This document shows positions 19,601 through 27,958 of a stretch of 64,000 nucleotides of DNA, one piece after another. The DNA comes from [Flavobacterium] thermophilum. GTDB taxonomy: Bacteria; Bacillota; Bacilli; Bacillales; Anoxybacillaceae. The notes under the pieces are model-generated. The model was not told the origin of the DNA, made no database searches, and saw only the letters and a list, made by a program, of their open reading frames with translations. The stretch spans positions 1,054,001-1,118,000 of the forward strand of contig UGGS01000001.1 in assembly GCA_900450595.1 (NCBI GenBank), read 5' to 3'. The first letter of the stretch is position 1. Each line of letters starts with the position of its first letter. Both the position numbers and the translations under genes were made by a program.

Positions 19601-19936
19601 GACCGCATCGTACCGTGCCATCTCCTTTGGCAGCGGCCGCACCTCGTACGTTTCATCCTGTTTCGGCGCAAACCCGGCGTAATCGCGCGCAGCTTTGTAT
19701 CGCTCTCCGTTGCCGTGGACGTATTTTTGCTGATTCAAGACCCAAACGAGCCCTTGATGCTCGCGATACGACCGATCGGGCACCGTTTTGTCGACAATGA
19801 GCAAATCAAGCTTTGTTTCTGATTTCAGCCACCAAAGCCAATAGGGCGCGAACAGAACCAGCACTGCCAAGATCATATACACATAAAGCCAGCTGAACAC
19901 CCGCTTCTCCATCTCCCCACTCTCCCAATCTTTCAC
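16658..19936 (-). CDS. Large membrane-anchored glycoside-hydrolase-like protein
   Basis: 1092 residues. One N-terminal membrane helix (about residues 14-36) anchors a long extracytoplasmic part. Residues about 45-390 look like a DUF4350/glutamine-amidotransferase-like region (TLIAEFNSM). A central TIM-barrel-like region (about 420-800) has LLIKGVNLGISKPGAFPGE, GANAIRVYTIHPP, FGVEWDPDV and ILVAEFGVPSSRG, where two glutamates may act as acid/base and nucleophile as in GH2/GH5-clan enzymes. The C-terminal part (about 830-1070) is beta-rich. GTG start with an aggggaa site. Substrate unknown; it lies close to the envelope glycosyltransferase remnants. Confidence 0.65.
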   Translation of the reverse strand: MKDWESGEMEKRVFSWLYVYMILAVLVLFAPYWLWWLKSETKLDLLIVDKTVPDRSYREHQGLVWVLNQQKYVHGNGERYKAARDYAGFAPKQDETYEVRPLPKEMARYDAVYIVDTYGVYEEEFVHKQTDGARAKVYGGLERQEMESLWRFARQGGKTLIAEFNSMAHPTENEVRASFAQLFGLEWTGWIGRYFPDLNSQEVPVWVKENYKAQYGKAFSFRGPGMVLVDESDRLLVLDRRDLGGGGVMFSSTKAGEARWGGKMRTSYSYWFDIVKPLDERMVLATYTLSLSERGKEKLRAIGLPFSFPAVVRYETKTYQSYYFCGDYADQGELPSVYQTVGLDVWRKWTGDGRSDNGAAFYWKAYVPMMKAILREIKAYKEDDKLQDAVQTVEQSGVRLAGTVGRDYLQVYRNGRWEPLLIKGVNLGISKPGAFPGEAKITKEEYFRWLQYIGAMGANAIRVYTIHPPAFYEALYEYNQIAKQPLYLFHGVWIDEGTMLRTKDVWAPEVSEAFRTDIRRTIDLVHGKARIAKRPGHAGGMYRYDLSPYVLGWIFGVEWDPDVVAATNEKHPKQGDYRGKYVYTKGASPFEAWLARMIDEAVAYETETYGWQRPVSFTNWVTTDLLRHPAEPFVKEDFVSVNPNVMYATHELQAGLFASYHIYPYYPDFLNREEKYVSYVDQRGEHNSYAGYLHDMKAAHRMPILVAEFGVPSSRGMAHRNVHGKNQGFLSEQEQGTIDRELFEDIVHERMAGGLLFSWQDEWFKRTWNTMDYDNPDRRPFWLNAQTNEQHFGLLRFEPRSSAAAMIKVDGRKDDWAFNGIRPVWTEGKRALYVTSDEGYLYVRLDGARITDETTTYIAFDTIPGQGQSRLPGLSGMRTSGIDFALVIHGKQRARLLVDSYYDTFSYHYGYQLHMMPAAPYAHRKDNGVYHPIRLTLNKKLEEADGKAVPFDSYETGVLRFGTANPADAAYDSLADLSVSRRGDMYEIRLPWALLNVTDPSRREVMGDIWSKEGLKSREIIPGIRLGVYVANGERSFSFPAMEGNVLPAARFYEYTWPVWEAPRYHERLKQSYEVMKEAFSRVDIAKQQGVE

Positions 19937-20070
19937 CTATTTCCCCTATTTATAACAAACGAAACGATTGTCCGGCAAGAATAGGCGGATGCGGCATTCG
20001 AAATTTCTTTTTTGGTCAACCGAAGTCCATTTCCAATCAAGTGGCGGCAACCCTTGCCAATGAGGAAATC

Positions 20071-20104
20071 AAAAAAGCAAGCCCCTTTGCCTAGGAGCTT
20101 GCTT
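20071..20104 (-). terminator. Terminator of aroK
   Basis: Minus-strand stem AAGCAAGC/GCTTGCTT with TTTTTT after it, about 20 bases beyond the aroK stop. The rest of 19937-20070 shows nothing recognisable apart from upstream sequence of the large gene. Confidence 0.75.
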
Positions 20105-20122
20105 GCCCGCGGCTAAATCCTC

Positions 20123-20689
20123 TCAACGGTTCGGCTCGTACACATCCCATGTCCATTTAATCGACTGAACAATTTGGTCCGCCGCCTGTTCAGCCTCGAG
20201 CTCATTGATAATGACGCGGGAATGATGGAGCGCATAGGCTGATTGGCGCTGGAAAAAGAGCTGCTCCACTTCTTCCAACGTTTTGTTTTTCAACACCGGC
20301 CGGCTGTCGACAATAAGCGGCAGCCGCTCTTCCTTCCAATGCTCCCACGACAAGTCAAGGAAAAAGACGATGCCGTGGGCCAAACAGGCGCGCCGCACGT
20401 CTTCCTGCAAATACGCACCGCCGCCAAGCGAAAGGATTTTCAACCTCGTATTCGTACATAAATCAACGATCAGCTCCCGCTCAACCTGCCGAAAATACGC
20501 TTCCCCTTTTTGCGCGAACATCTCCGGAATCGACATCCCGTACCGCCGCTCGATTTCCGCATCGACATCGATAAAGTCGCGGTATAACTTCTTTGCCACG
20601 AGCTGCCCGATCGTTGTTTTCCCCGCTCCCATAAAGCCGATTAAAATGATGTTCCGCTCGCGGAGCGGGATGGTGGTTTGCCTGCTCAT
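20123..20689 (-). CDS. aroK: Shikimate kinase
   Basis: 188 residues. It phosphorylates shikimate at O3 in the aromatic amino-acid pathway. P-loop GFMGAGKTT near residue 20, shikimate-binding DVDAEIERR, the FR in YFRQVERE, and the GGGAY loop are present. It lies about 110 bases downstream of aroD in the same direction, so the two shikimate genes may be co-transcribed. Confidence 0.9.
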   Translation of the reverse strand: MSRQTTIPLRERNIILIGFMGAGKTTIGQLVAKKLYRDFIDVDAEIERRYGMSIPEMFAQKGEAYFRQVERELIVDLCTNTRLKILSLGGGAYLQEDVRRACLAHGIVFFLDLSWEHWKEERLPLIVDSRPVLKNKTLEEVEQLFFQRQSAYALHHSRVIINELEAEQAADQIVQSIKWTWDVYEPNR

Positions 20690-20799
20690 GATGCATCCCC
20701 CTTTCGTGCCGAACCCGCTATATTTCCGTGTATAGCAGGAGGAAAAGTCATGGTCAAATAATCGTTTTCCAATCGCAGTTGCTTTTCAACAAAAACCGG

Positions 20800-21573
20800 T
20801 CAACGGCTGTACGTTTGCAAAATAGAAAGCACCGTCCGCACGTCATCGATCGGAATTTGCCCCGGAGCGGAGCTTTGGTTTCCGACAGCAAACGTCACCG
20901 CCGAACCAAACAGCCATCCAGCCAACCGAGTAATGGCGCCCAACCCCCCCATCGCCATCGTAATGAGCGGAATGGCAAGCTCGCGCCGCGCTTCTTCCGT
21001 CGCTTGCAACAAAACAAGCACATCTTCCGGCGATTTAGGCATAACCGCTACCTTGGCGATGTCGGCACCGTACCGCTCGGCTTGGCGCATGTCAGCCAAG
21101 AGCGTTTCCTTCCGCGGAGTGCCGTCAAAGTAATGGCGCGACACGACGAGCCAGACGCTGCATTCTTCCGTCATGCGGCGCACGTCGGCGATGCGTTCCC
21201 CATAAGCTAGCTCATAATCTACTAAATCGATTGCCCCGCTTCGACAGATTGCTTCGATCAACCGCCGCACTTCCGCTTCATTGAGCGGAATCGGCTGCCC
21301 CCCTTCCCGCTCGGAACGGATCGTAAACAAAATTGGAATCTCTCCCGCTATGTTCCGCAACCCGTTGGCCGTCGCCAATACGCGCTCTTGGTCATCAATC
21401 GCCCGAAAAAAATCAGCCCGCCATTCAAGCAAATCCGGTTGCTTCCGGCACACTTCCTCCGCCTCGCGCAACACTTTCCGGTCGTCTTCCCCAACAACGG
21501 GAGCGCAAATGCACGGCTCAGTACCGCCGATCCATATATTTCTGACCTTGATGGCCTTCGGTGAAATATTCAT
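20800..21573 (-). CDS. aroD: Type I 3-dehydroquinate dehydratase
   Basis: 257 residues. It dehydrates 3-dehydroquinate to 3-dehydroshikimate through a Schiff-base lysine. Type I motifs: LLEWRADFF, the His of SRHYFDGTP, the Lys of DIAKVAVMP, and MAMGGLGAITRLAG near the C-terminus. I chose ATG 21573, preceded by gggggaa; an upstream TTG is less likely. Confidence 0.9.
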   Translation of the reverse strand: MNISPKAIKVRNIWIGGTEPCICAPVVGEDDRKVLREAEEVCRKQPDLLEWRADFFRAIDDQERVLATANGLRNIAGEIPILFTIRSEREGGQPIPLNEAEVRRLIEAICRSGAIDLVDYELAYGERIADVRRMTEECSVWLVVSRHYFDGTPRKETLLADMRQAERYGADIAKVAVMPKSPEDVLVLLQATEEARRELAIPLITMAMGGLGAITRLAGWLFGSAVTFAVGNQSSAPGQIPIDDVRTVLSILQTYSR

Positions 21574-21892
21574 CGATGGTTCCCCCAATCATGGTTTGTC
21601 GAACAGAAAGCGGCGGCTAGCCGCAAAAAAAACTACCAAGTGGGCAGAACAGCATGGCCCATCTGGATCTCGCGATGACTCTGCTACGCTTATACAAACG
21701 GAAAGCAAATTGTTCTTTATTATAATCCGATTGCCCCCTCTCTTCCCGCCATGCTTCAATCGTCTCCTTTTCCCTTATTCATTGTCACTTACGTCCTCTC
21801 AACGAGACCCAACTTGATCAAGAGCACCTTTGTTTTACTATTGATCTTCTAAGGCAACAAAAGGCTGTTTTGCCCCCTTGCATCCCTCGAAA
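21574..21892. other. Intergenic stretch upstream of aroD
   Basis: About 320 bases with no convincing gene. A short palindrome (gcggctagccgc) and T-rich tracts are present but no terminator or promoter that I can defend. Confidence 0.4.
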
Positions 21893-23356
21893 GTGAACTA
21901 CCCCCACTTAATTTTTAATTTTCTAGCGAAAATTTGAAGTGGGGGCTTCCAAAGAAGTTTGACTGCTTCAAGCAATCCTTATTCTTTGAGGCGTGTCCAC
22001 TTCGCCGCTAGAGCATAAGACACTCAGGTCTACAGCTTTACTTTTCTTTAAGATGTTTAATGCGCCATTGACATCAGCATTAATTAGTTTGCCAGACTTT
22101 GTTCGATACAAGCCGCGCTTAATACGTTTGCCGCTGAACTTATATTCTTTTGGATTGTCGGCATTATATTCAGGAATCTCATCGCCGTCAAAAAAGCTGG
22201 CTTGAGACGTATAGGATTCTTCCTGTTTCAAGAATTCAATGCCGTAAAATTTACAAAGATATTCTAGTTTTTCTTTTATGTTACCGAGAGGAATATTGAC
22301 AAAGTTTTGATTTGTCTTTTTTCCTAGATTCATATTGCGTTGCCATGTTTCCGCATAGCCAATGACAAGTTTGCCAATTTGATTTTCAATACAGTAGTTA
22401 ATGATGTAACGGCAAGTCTTGTTGATATAATCATTCACTTTATTATTGCGATTCATAGCAAGCAAAGCCTGTTTACGAGTGGTGCCTTTGATTTTTTGCT
22501 TATCTTTTATGCTTTGAAGTCTGGCATTTTCTTTGTTAAACCATTGATTTATACTTTTTAATCTCCGCCCATCAATGATGAATGATCTGCCGTCTGATGT
22601 GACACAAGTGGCAAGATTGTTTAATCCTAAATCAATTGCCAGTGCTTTTTGGTCGTTTAATTCTCTTTGATCTTCAGGCATTTCATATTTGTACTGAATC
22701 TCAAAGAACCTGGCATGATGCTTAGGAATGATTTCAATCTGCTTAATCTTTTTGTCCAGTAACACAGGCGGAATCGTTATCGTGATAGGCTTGTGAGTCT
22801 TTTTAAATAGGCGAGAATACGGTATCGTGAATTTGTTGCCGTCTACACGAATCTGGCCAATGATCAGTGAATGAAAGCCATCTTTTTTAAGATATTTTGG
22901 AATACTGATAGCCTTGTAGTCATATTTTCCTTGTTTGGCAAGACTGATCAAACCAAAGAAAGATTTAAAGGCTTCATTGACCTTTTTTAAAATTTGCTGT
23001 GCCATGTTGCTGTTTAACAGCTTATAGTTTTCGTTAGTTTTTGCAAGATGATAGTTTTTCTCATAATTAAGAAATTCCTTGTGTTCAAAATAGTATTGTC
23101 TGACATTGTACAATCCGACGTTGTACATGTTCTTGGCAATATGGCACAGTTCTCGAAGAGTCAAGTATTCTTCTTTGGTCAAACCATTTAGCTGTTGTTT
23201 GATACAAAAATACATTTTTTCACCTCCCATCTAACTATATTATACCATATTTTACTGAATCTATCCTATTTTCAGCAAAATATAGTTAAGGCGATTCATC
23301 TCCCACTTACTCCGCTTCGCTTCGTTGAAGTGGGAGTCTTCTCACCTAATTAAGAT
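21893..23356 (-). mobile_element. IS200/IS605-family element with tnpB only, copy B
   Basis: About 1.46 kb from the right end (gtgaactaccccc, with a stem around cccccactt / aagtggggg) to the left end (hairpin with gaagtgggag arms, ending taattaagat). It contains tnpB and no tnpA, so it must be moved by a TnpA elsewhere. Its left end abuts the T tract of the HAD-gene terminator. Copies A (270-418) and C (52391-53027) are related remnants. Confidence 0.9.
21968..23215 (-). CDS. tnpB: TnpB RNA-guided endonuclease, variant without zinc ribbon
   Basis: About 415 residues from the ATG in [11 protein letters not shown] (23215), which has a cacctccc-complement (gggaggtg) site upstream. RuvC-like catalytic residues are visible as [14 protein letters not shown] (Asp), [16 protein letters not shown] (Glu) and [13 protein letters not shown] (Asp). 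The segment between the second and third motifs ([16 protein letters not shown]) lacks the usual paired CxxC zinc fingers. TnpB proteins cut DNA guided by an RNA from the 3' end of the element, which helps the transposon persist. The guide RNA would overlap 21893 to about 22150 on this strand. Confidence 0.9.
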   Translation of the reverse strand: MYFCIKQQLNGLTKEEYLTLRELCHIAKNMYNVGLYNVRQYYFEHKEFLNYEKNYHLAKTNENYKLLNSNMAQQILKKVNEAFKSFFGLISLAKQGKYDYKAISIPKYLKKDGFHSLIIGQIRVDGNKFTIPYSRLFKKTHKPITITIPPVLLDKKIKQIEIIPKHHARFFEIQYKYEMPEDQRELNDQKALAIDLGLNNLATCVTSDGRSFIIDGRRLKSINQWFNKENARLQSIKDKQKIKGTTRKQALLAMNRNNKVNDYINKTCRYIINYCIENQIGKLVIGYAETWQRNMNLGKKTNQNFVNIPLGNIKEKLEYLCKFYGIEFLKQEESYTSQASFFDGDEIPEYNADNPKEYKFSGKRIKRGLYRTKSGKLINADVNGALNILKKSKAVDLSVLCSSGEVDTPQRIRIA

Positions 23357-23383
23357 AAAAAACGGGTGCTGCTACACCCGTTT
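23357..23383 (-). terminator. Terminator of the HAD phosphatase gene
   Basis: Stem AACGGGTG/CACCCGTT with T run overlaps the stop codon. The IS605 left end begins right after its T tract. Confidence 0.8.
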
Positions 23384-24223
23384 TGCAAGCACCCGCTCAA
23401 GCCCCGCCGCCACCCCATCTTCTTCGTGGGAGGACGTCACCATGTCGCAGATGGCTTTCAGCTCCGGCTCGGCATTGTCCATCGCCACGCGATAGCCTGC
23501 GACCTCAAACATCGACAAATCGTTATGGCTGTCGCCAAAGGCGACCGTGTCGCGCACATCGATGCCGTAATGGGCGGCCAACTGTTTGAGCGCCTCGCCT
23601 TTTGTCGCCCGTTCATTGTTCATCTCAATATTGTGCGGGTGCGACGAGGTGACCGTGACACCACGGAGCGCGGCGAATCGCGACGCTGCATCACGCAGCC
23701 GCTCGCGGTCGAGGGCGAAAATCAGCAGCTTATACATCACCGTCTGCGGGTCGTCCCACACCGTGCGGATGTCATCGACGTACGTCACCCGCGCCTGCTG
23801 GAACTGCTTGTTCACGAGCCACTTCACCTCTGGCGCCGCATCGGCCATCCCGGAAGCGAGCGCCTCCCATTGGGCGCGGTTGTGCAGGCCGACATAGACC
23901 GCATCGCCCGTGTACGTCTCACAATACAAATCGGACTGTTCGCGCACCCACTCAAGCGTCGGACGGACGATTGTCCGCTCGAGCGGCGCCTCGCTGATGA
24001 CCGTGCCGTCTTCGAGCGAAACGACCGCGCCGTTTAAGCTGGCGATCGGGCAGATAATGCCCGCCTCGCGAAGCGGGGCGAGCGCGTCTTTGCGCGCCCT
24101 CCCTGTCACGACGGCGACGATGTGGCCCTGCGCCTGCGCTGCGGTGATGGCCGCCCGGTTTCGTTCACTGATTTTTCCTTCCCCGTTTAATAGCGTTCCG
24201 TCCATATCGAGTGCAATCAACAT
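23372..24223 (-). CDS. HAD-superfamily Cof-type phosphatase
   Basis: 283 residues. Motif I LIALDMDGTLLN, motif II VVTGRA, the Cof-type cap domain in the middle, motif III lysine in ATKGEALKQLA, and motif IV AFGDSHNDLSMFEVAG are all present. Such proteins dephosphorylate sugar phosphates or flavin/pyridoxal nucleotides in the cytoplasm; the substrate is not evident. Start at ATG with a gaggga site. Confidence 0.85.
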   Translation of the reverse strand: MLIALDMDGTLLNGEGKISERNRAAITAAQAQGHIVAVVTGRARKDALAPLREAGIICPIASLNGAVVSLEDGTVISEAPLERTIVRPTLEWVREQSDLYCETYTGDAVYVGLHNRAQWEALASGMADAAPEVKWLVNKQFQQARVTYVDDIRTVWDDPQTVMYKLLIFALDRERLRDAASRFAALRGVTVTSSHPHNIEMNNERATKGEALKQLAAHYGIDVRDTVAFGDSHNDLSMFEVAGYRVAMDNAEPELKAICDMVTSSHEEDGVAAGLERVLAKRV

Positions 24224-24244
24224 CTCTGATCCCTCTTTCTTTCG

Positions 24245-24463
24245 TCATGCCAAAAGCGGCTGGAAAAACGGTGTTCCGACAGAAGCAGGGGCTAGTGGAA
24301 AGTTGGAAATGTCCGCCCTCTTCTCTCCGCACGTCAGCGCCTGACTCCATCTGCTCTTGTTCTGCAACGCTTCCTTTTTATTCTGATAGCTGTCGGGTTC
24401 TTCGATCACAAACGGTGCGAACCATTGGCGCACTTCATCAGAACGAGGGGGATTTGTGCTCAT
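24245..24463 (-). CDS. Small hypothetical protein
   Basis: 72 codons beginning MSTNPPRSDEVRQWFAPFVIEEP. A TATAAT-like box lies about 40 bases upstream on the same strand and a gagctgg site precedes the ATG. Composition is protein-like (EVRQWFAPF, SYQNKKEALQNKSRW), but no family is recognised. It could be chance. Confidence 0.35.
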   Translation of the reverse strand: MSTNPPRSDEVRQWFAPFVIEEPDSYQNKKEALQNKSRWSQALTCGEKRADISNFPLAPASVGTPFFQPLLA

Positions 24464-24549
24464 CTTAACGCCCAGCTCGCAAAAGTGGTGCTTGCCCTCC
24501 ATTATAACAAACGAATGGAAAAATGGTGAAATGTTCTTCCTTCTCATAG

Positions 24550-24555
24550 TATAAT
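24550..24555 (+). promoter_or_regulatory. -10 box of the EamA gene
   Basis: TATAAT about 40 bases before the chosen start; the -35 is weak. Confidence 0.45.
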
Positions 24556-24593
24556 AGATGAGAAAAATTCTCAACGAAAGCGAAGGGATCGAT

Positions 24594-25007
24594 ATGTGGA
24601 TCGTGTATGCTTTGTTGGCGGCGGTGTTTGCGGCGCTGACATCGGTGCTGGCGAAAATCGGCATTGAAAACGTCAATTCCCATCTCGCGACCGCTATTCG
24701 CACCGTTGTCGTGCTCGTGCTCGCATGGCTGATCGTCTGGATGACAGGCGCCCATCAAGGCGTCAAAGTGATCTCAACGAAAAGCTGGGTGTTTCTCTGC
24801 CTCTCAGGAGCAGCAACCGGATTGTCGTGGCTTTGTTTCTACAAAGCAATCCAAATCGGCGATGTCTCGCGCGTCACCGCCATTGACAAGTCGAGCTTGG
24901 TGCTGACGATTTTGTTTGCGGCGATGTTTCTCGGCGAACCGCTGTCCGCGAAAGTGGTGATCGGGGTGCTGCTCATTACCATCGGGACATTGATCATGAT
25001 GTTTTAG
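24594..25007 (+). CDS. EamA-domain (DMT superfamily) transporter, single-domain
   Basis: 137 residues with five hydrophobic helices and one EamA unit (ending GEPLSAKVVIGVLLITIGTLIM). Half-size DMT proteins work as dimers. ATG 24594 follows gaaggga; a longer frame from 24558 has no site. Substrate unknown; small-metabolite export is typical. Confidence 0.8.
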   Translation: MWIVYALLAAVFAALTSVLAKIGIENVNSHLATAIRTVVVLVLAWLIVWMTGAHQGVKVISTKSWVFLCLSGAATGLSWLCFYKAIQIGDVSRVTAIDKSSLVLTILFAAMFLGEPLSAKVVIGVLLITIGTLIMMF

Positions 25008-25298
25008 CCAGCCGCCTTCTCAATCGTTTAGCCTGTTCTTCTCGAAATATTGCCGCCATACTCAATTTTGGCAGAATTTTGGCAGTTTTCCATCAAGCCT
25101 ATAGACAGGACAATCCAAAAGATGTTATGATAAATTCTATAGTGACCTAGAGCTTTTCTCCGCCCTCCACATCATTTCGGCATAGAGGACAGCTTTTGGG
25201 ATCACTTTATGAAATAAGGTCTTCGTTGCGACCAAGAGTGTGTGAATGGCTTCGCCGCTGCTTGTCAAACGGAGAGTAGCTTGAAAGGAGATCACTGA
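25008..25298. other. Intergenic stretch before the desaturase gene
   Basis: Contains possible promoter elements (ttggca and tatgat) around 25079-25135. A minus-strand frame (25137-25280, ending AEMMWRAEKSSRSL) looks faintly protein-like but has no start signal or family resemblance, so it is not called a gene. Confidence 0.35.
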
Positions 25299-26417
25299 AT
25301 GAATGATTTTCACCCGTTCGGCTGGTACGCGGCGAAAATGGCCCCGCATTTGCCGAAAAAAGCGTTTCAACCTGTGAAGTCCCGCTTGTTTGGAGGTTTG
25401 GCTTATGTAGGGCTCGTCATCGCCGGCATCCTCGCTGTATCACTTTTTCATCTTCACCCGGTATGGAACCTCCTCATCTCTGTTGTGCTTGGTTTCAGTT
25501 TTGCCGCGTTAGGATTTTTAGGACATGAAATTTTGCACGGCACCGTCGTCCGTACACCTTGGCTGCGCGATCTTCTCGGCGCAATCGCGTTTTGGCCGCT
25601 TTGCACCGGTCCGAAGTTGTGGAGAAAATGGCATAACGCCAGCCACCATGTGCATACCCAGCATGAAGAAAAAGACCCGGACGCGTGGCCAAGCATGGAG
25701 AAATTAGCGAAAAGCCGCCTGCTCTCTTGGGTATACCGCATCCCGTTTCCGATTCGCGCGTTTTTCTCGTTTAGTTCCTTGTCGGTGATGTTTACCCTTC
25801 ATTCGGTGCGGATGCTGTTTTACTTTTTCAAAGACTTTCGCTGGAAAAACCGCGCGGTTGTCCTATTTCAATTTTTCTTGCCTTGGGCGACATGGCTCGG
25901 GCTGTTATGGCTTGTCGGCTGGGAAAAATGGCTGTTCGCCTTTTTGCTTCCGCTGCTCGTCGCCAACACGATCGTCATGAGCTATATCGCAACCAACCAT
26001 CGTCTCAATCCGTTAGTGCCGGTCAACGATCCGTTGGCGAACAGTTTGTCGGTCACCGTGCCAAAGTGGGTGGATATCCTCCACTTCCACTTTTCGCACC
26101 ATACTGAACATCATCTCTTTCCTGCGATGAGCTCGAAGTACTACCCGCTCGTGAAAACATACATCAAACAAATGTGGCCCGACCGCTACCACGAAATGCC
26201 GATGGGAAAAGCGTTGGCCGCCCTTTGGAAAACGCCGCGCGTCTACTACGAGCACAACGAGCTCATCGAGCCGAAGCAAGGCCATGTGTACGGCACGCTC
26301 GGCAATGGGCTCAACCCCGACCGGATTGTGCATCGCGAGCTGGAAACGGAAAAACAGCCGCGCGCAGCCAAAAAACGGGCAAAAACAAAAAAAGCAGCGG
26401 GGCAAGAGAATTTGTAG
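25299..26417 (+). CDS. Membrane fatty-acid desaturase family protein
   Basis: 372 residues with four to six membrane helices. The three di-iron histidine clusters of membrane desaturases are visible: GHEILH (about residue 77), HNASHHVH (about 112) and HHTEHHLFP (about 270). It would introduce a double bond in membrane acyl chains or hydroxylate a lipid or carotenoid. The C-terminus is an unusual basic tail (KKRAKTKKAAG). Start has aaaggag at good spacing. Monocistronic. Confidence 0.85.
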   Translation: MNDFHPFGWYAAKMAPHLPKKAFQPVKSRLFGGLAYVGLVIAGILAVSLFHLHPVWNLLISVVLGFSFAALGFLGHEILHGTVVRTPWLRDLLGAIAFWPLCTGPKLWRKWHNASHHVHTQHEEKDPDAWPSMEKLAKSRLLSWVYRIPFPIRAFFSFSSLSVMFTLHSVRMLFYFFKDFRWKNRAVVLFQFFLPWATWLGLLWLVGWEKWLFAFLLPLLVANTIVMSYIATNHRLNPLVPVNDPLANSLSVTVPKWVDILHFHFSHHTEHHLFPAMSSKYYPLVKTYIKQMWPDRYHEMPMGKALAALWKTPRVYYEHNELIEPKQGHVYGTLGNGLNPDRIVHRELETEKQPRAAKKRAKTKKAAGQENL

Positions 26418-26530
26418 AAAGGATGGGCTTTGCGGCCGTCCGCCTCCTATGTGGATCAAATAGCGGCGAAGAGGGGAAAAGAGCGCTTTTCTTTCAGCAA
26501 ACCTGCGTTTCCGTTTATATGTGCACAACC

Positions 26531-26563
26531 AAAAGGTGCCCCGTCATGTGGGACACCTTTTTC
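26531..26563. terminator. Bidirectional terminator
   Basis: Inverted repeat aaaggtg-cccc / ggg-acaccttt with flanking A and T tracts between the desaturase gene and the convergent DUF302 gene. Confidence 0.75.
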
Positions 26564-26567
26564 CTTT

Positions 26568-26954
26568 TCACTGACGGCATTGGTCAATGCAAGCGACCAA
26601 CCTTTTCTCAATATCTTCCGCGATTTCCTTCAACGCCGGCTCGTTCACCATGCCAACAAGCATTGTCGGCTTCGGCATGCCGATTTTCGTTATGCCGTTC
26701 TCTTGATAGACAACGAGTTTGCACGGCAAAAAGTAACCGACCAACAAGTTTTCATTTAACACCCGCGCCGCTTCTTGCGGGTTGCACACTTCGAAAATGA
26801 CCATCGGTGTGGAAAAATCAAGCCCCTTTTCTTGCAGCTTTTCGGTCACGCTGAACTGCCAGAGCACGCCAAACCCTTCTTGTTTCAAGTTCTCTTCCAA
26901 ACGCTCGATCGTTTCGTCCATGCCTGTTGGCACGTCAACCGTGTAATGGAACAT
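26568..26954 (-). CDS. DUF302-family protein
   Basis: 128 residues with the DUF302 pattern: FHYTVDVPTGMDETIERLEENL, VFEVCNPQ-like strand and LLVGYFLPCKLVVYQENG. Such proteins often occur beside sulfur-oxidation or thiol-stress genes. It is the last minus-strand gene after the persulfide cluster, 150 bases beyond the TauE gene. Function not known; two cysteines (in EVCNP and LPCKL) may be relevant. Confidence 0.8.
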   Translation of the reverse strand: MFHYTVDVPTGMDETIERLEENLKQEGFGVLWQFSVTEKLQEKGLDFSTPMVIFEVCNPQEAARVLNENLLVGYFLPCKLVVYQENGITKIGMPKPTMLVGMVNEPALKEIAEDIEKRLVACIDQCRQ

Positions 26955-27103
26955 CGCTCCTTCTTCCCTTCGTTATGTTTTCCCGTTGTTTAGCATGCCC
27001 AAATCGATCGCTCACCATCACGCAGAAAACGGACGGCGACACATGATCAGTTCCAGCGTTCACATGTCTTTTCCCGTGACCCGTCGCCTTTCAAGCGCTT
27101 CGA

Positions 27104-27886
27104 TCATAAAATATCCACCCAAATTTTCACCGCCGTCGCCAAAATCAACACGGCAAGGATGACTTGCAGCACTTTCGTGTTTAGTTTTTGCCCCGCTTTC
27201 GCCCCTAGCGGAGAGGCAAGCAAGCTCGCGACGACCATGATGAGCGCCGGGATGTAATCGACTTGGCCGGTGGCGATTTTCCCGAACGTAGAGCCAATGG
27301 AGGAAATGAACGTAATGGCCAAAGACGTAGCGATCGTCATTCGCGTCGGGATTTTCAGGACCACGAGCATGACTGGCACAAGCAAAAACGCCCCCGCTGC
27401 CCCGACGATGCCGGACCCGACGCCGATCAGAAACGCCAAGGCGGCCGCCACCCCTTTGTTGAACGTCACTTGGTCAAGCGGAATGTCATCGATCCCTTTT
27501 TTCGGCACAAACATCATGATGGCCGCCAATGCCGCCAAGATGCCGTAAACGACGTTAATCGTTCCCTCGCTCATCAGCTTCGAGCCATAGCCGCCGACAA
27601 AACTGCCAACAAGAATGCTCACGCCCATATAGAGAATGAGCGATTTGTTCAAATAGCCGCTTTTTCGATACGCCCACACGCCGCCGATCGTGGCGAAAAA
27701 CACTTGCACCGCGCTGATTCCCGACACTTCATGAGCGCTGAACGCCGCCAGCCCAAACAACGGCGGAAGATACAGAAGCATCGGATATTTAATAATCGAC
27801 CCGCCGATCCCCACCATCCCAGAAATAAACGAACCGACAAAACCGATGAAAAAGATGACAATGAGAAACGCGAGCGAAACATCCAT
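27104..27886 (-). CDS. TauE/SafE-family sulfite or sulfonate exporter
   Basis: 260 residues, seven to eight membrane helices, with [14 protein letters not shown] near the N-terminus and [20 protein letters not shown] in the second half, the paired TauE/SafE repeats. In CstR regulons such a protein (TauE) is thought to export sulfite made by persulfide dioxygenase. It lies directly downstream of a rhodanese-dioxygenase fusion gene. Confidence 0.85.
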   Translation of the reverse strand: MDVSLAFLIVIFFIGFVGSFISGMVGIGGSIIKYPMLLYLPPLFGLAAFSAHEVSGISAVQVFFATIGGVWAYRKSGYLNKSLILYMGVSILVGSFVGGYGSKLMSEGTINVVYGILAALAAIMMFVPKKGIDDIPLDQVTFNKGVAAALAFLIGVGSGIVGAAGAFLLVPVMLVVLKIPTRMTIATSLAITFISSIGSTFGKIATGQVDYIPALIMVVASLLASPLGAKAGQKLNTKVLQVILAVLILATAVKIWVDIL

Positions 27887-27958
27887 CGACCATCCCTCCC
27901 TTTTGTTTTCAAAAGGGACGGGGCACGCCCCCGCCCCCTGTCAATCTGTGCCGCTTCT

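Noticed and set aside
17987..19822. 611-codon open frame on the plus strand opposite the large glycosidase-like gene
   Set aside because: It is rich in Arg, His and Pro, has no ribosome binding site or family match, and mirrors a well-supported gene; it is a high-GC antisense shadow.
25137..25370. Minus-strand frame of 77 codons before the desaturase gene
   Set aside because: It overlaps the desaturase start, has no ribosome binding site and no family resemblance.
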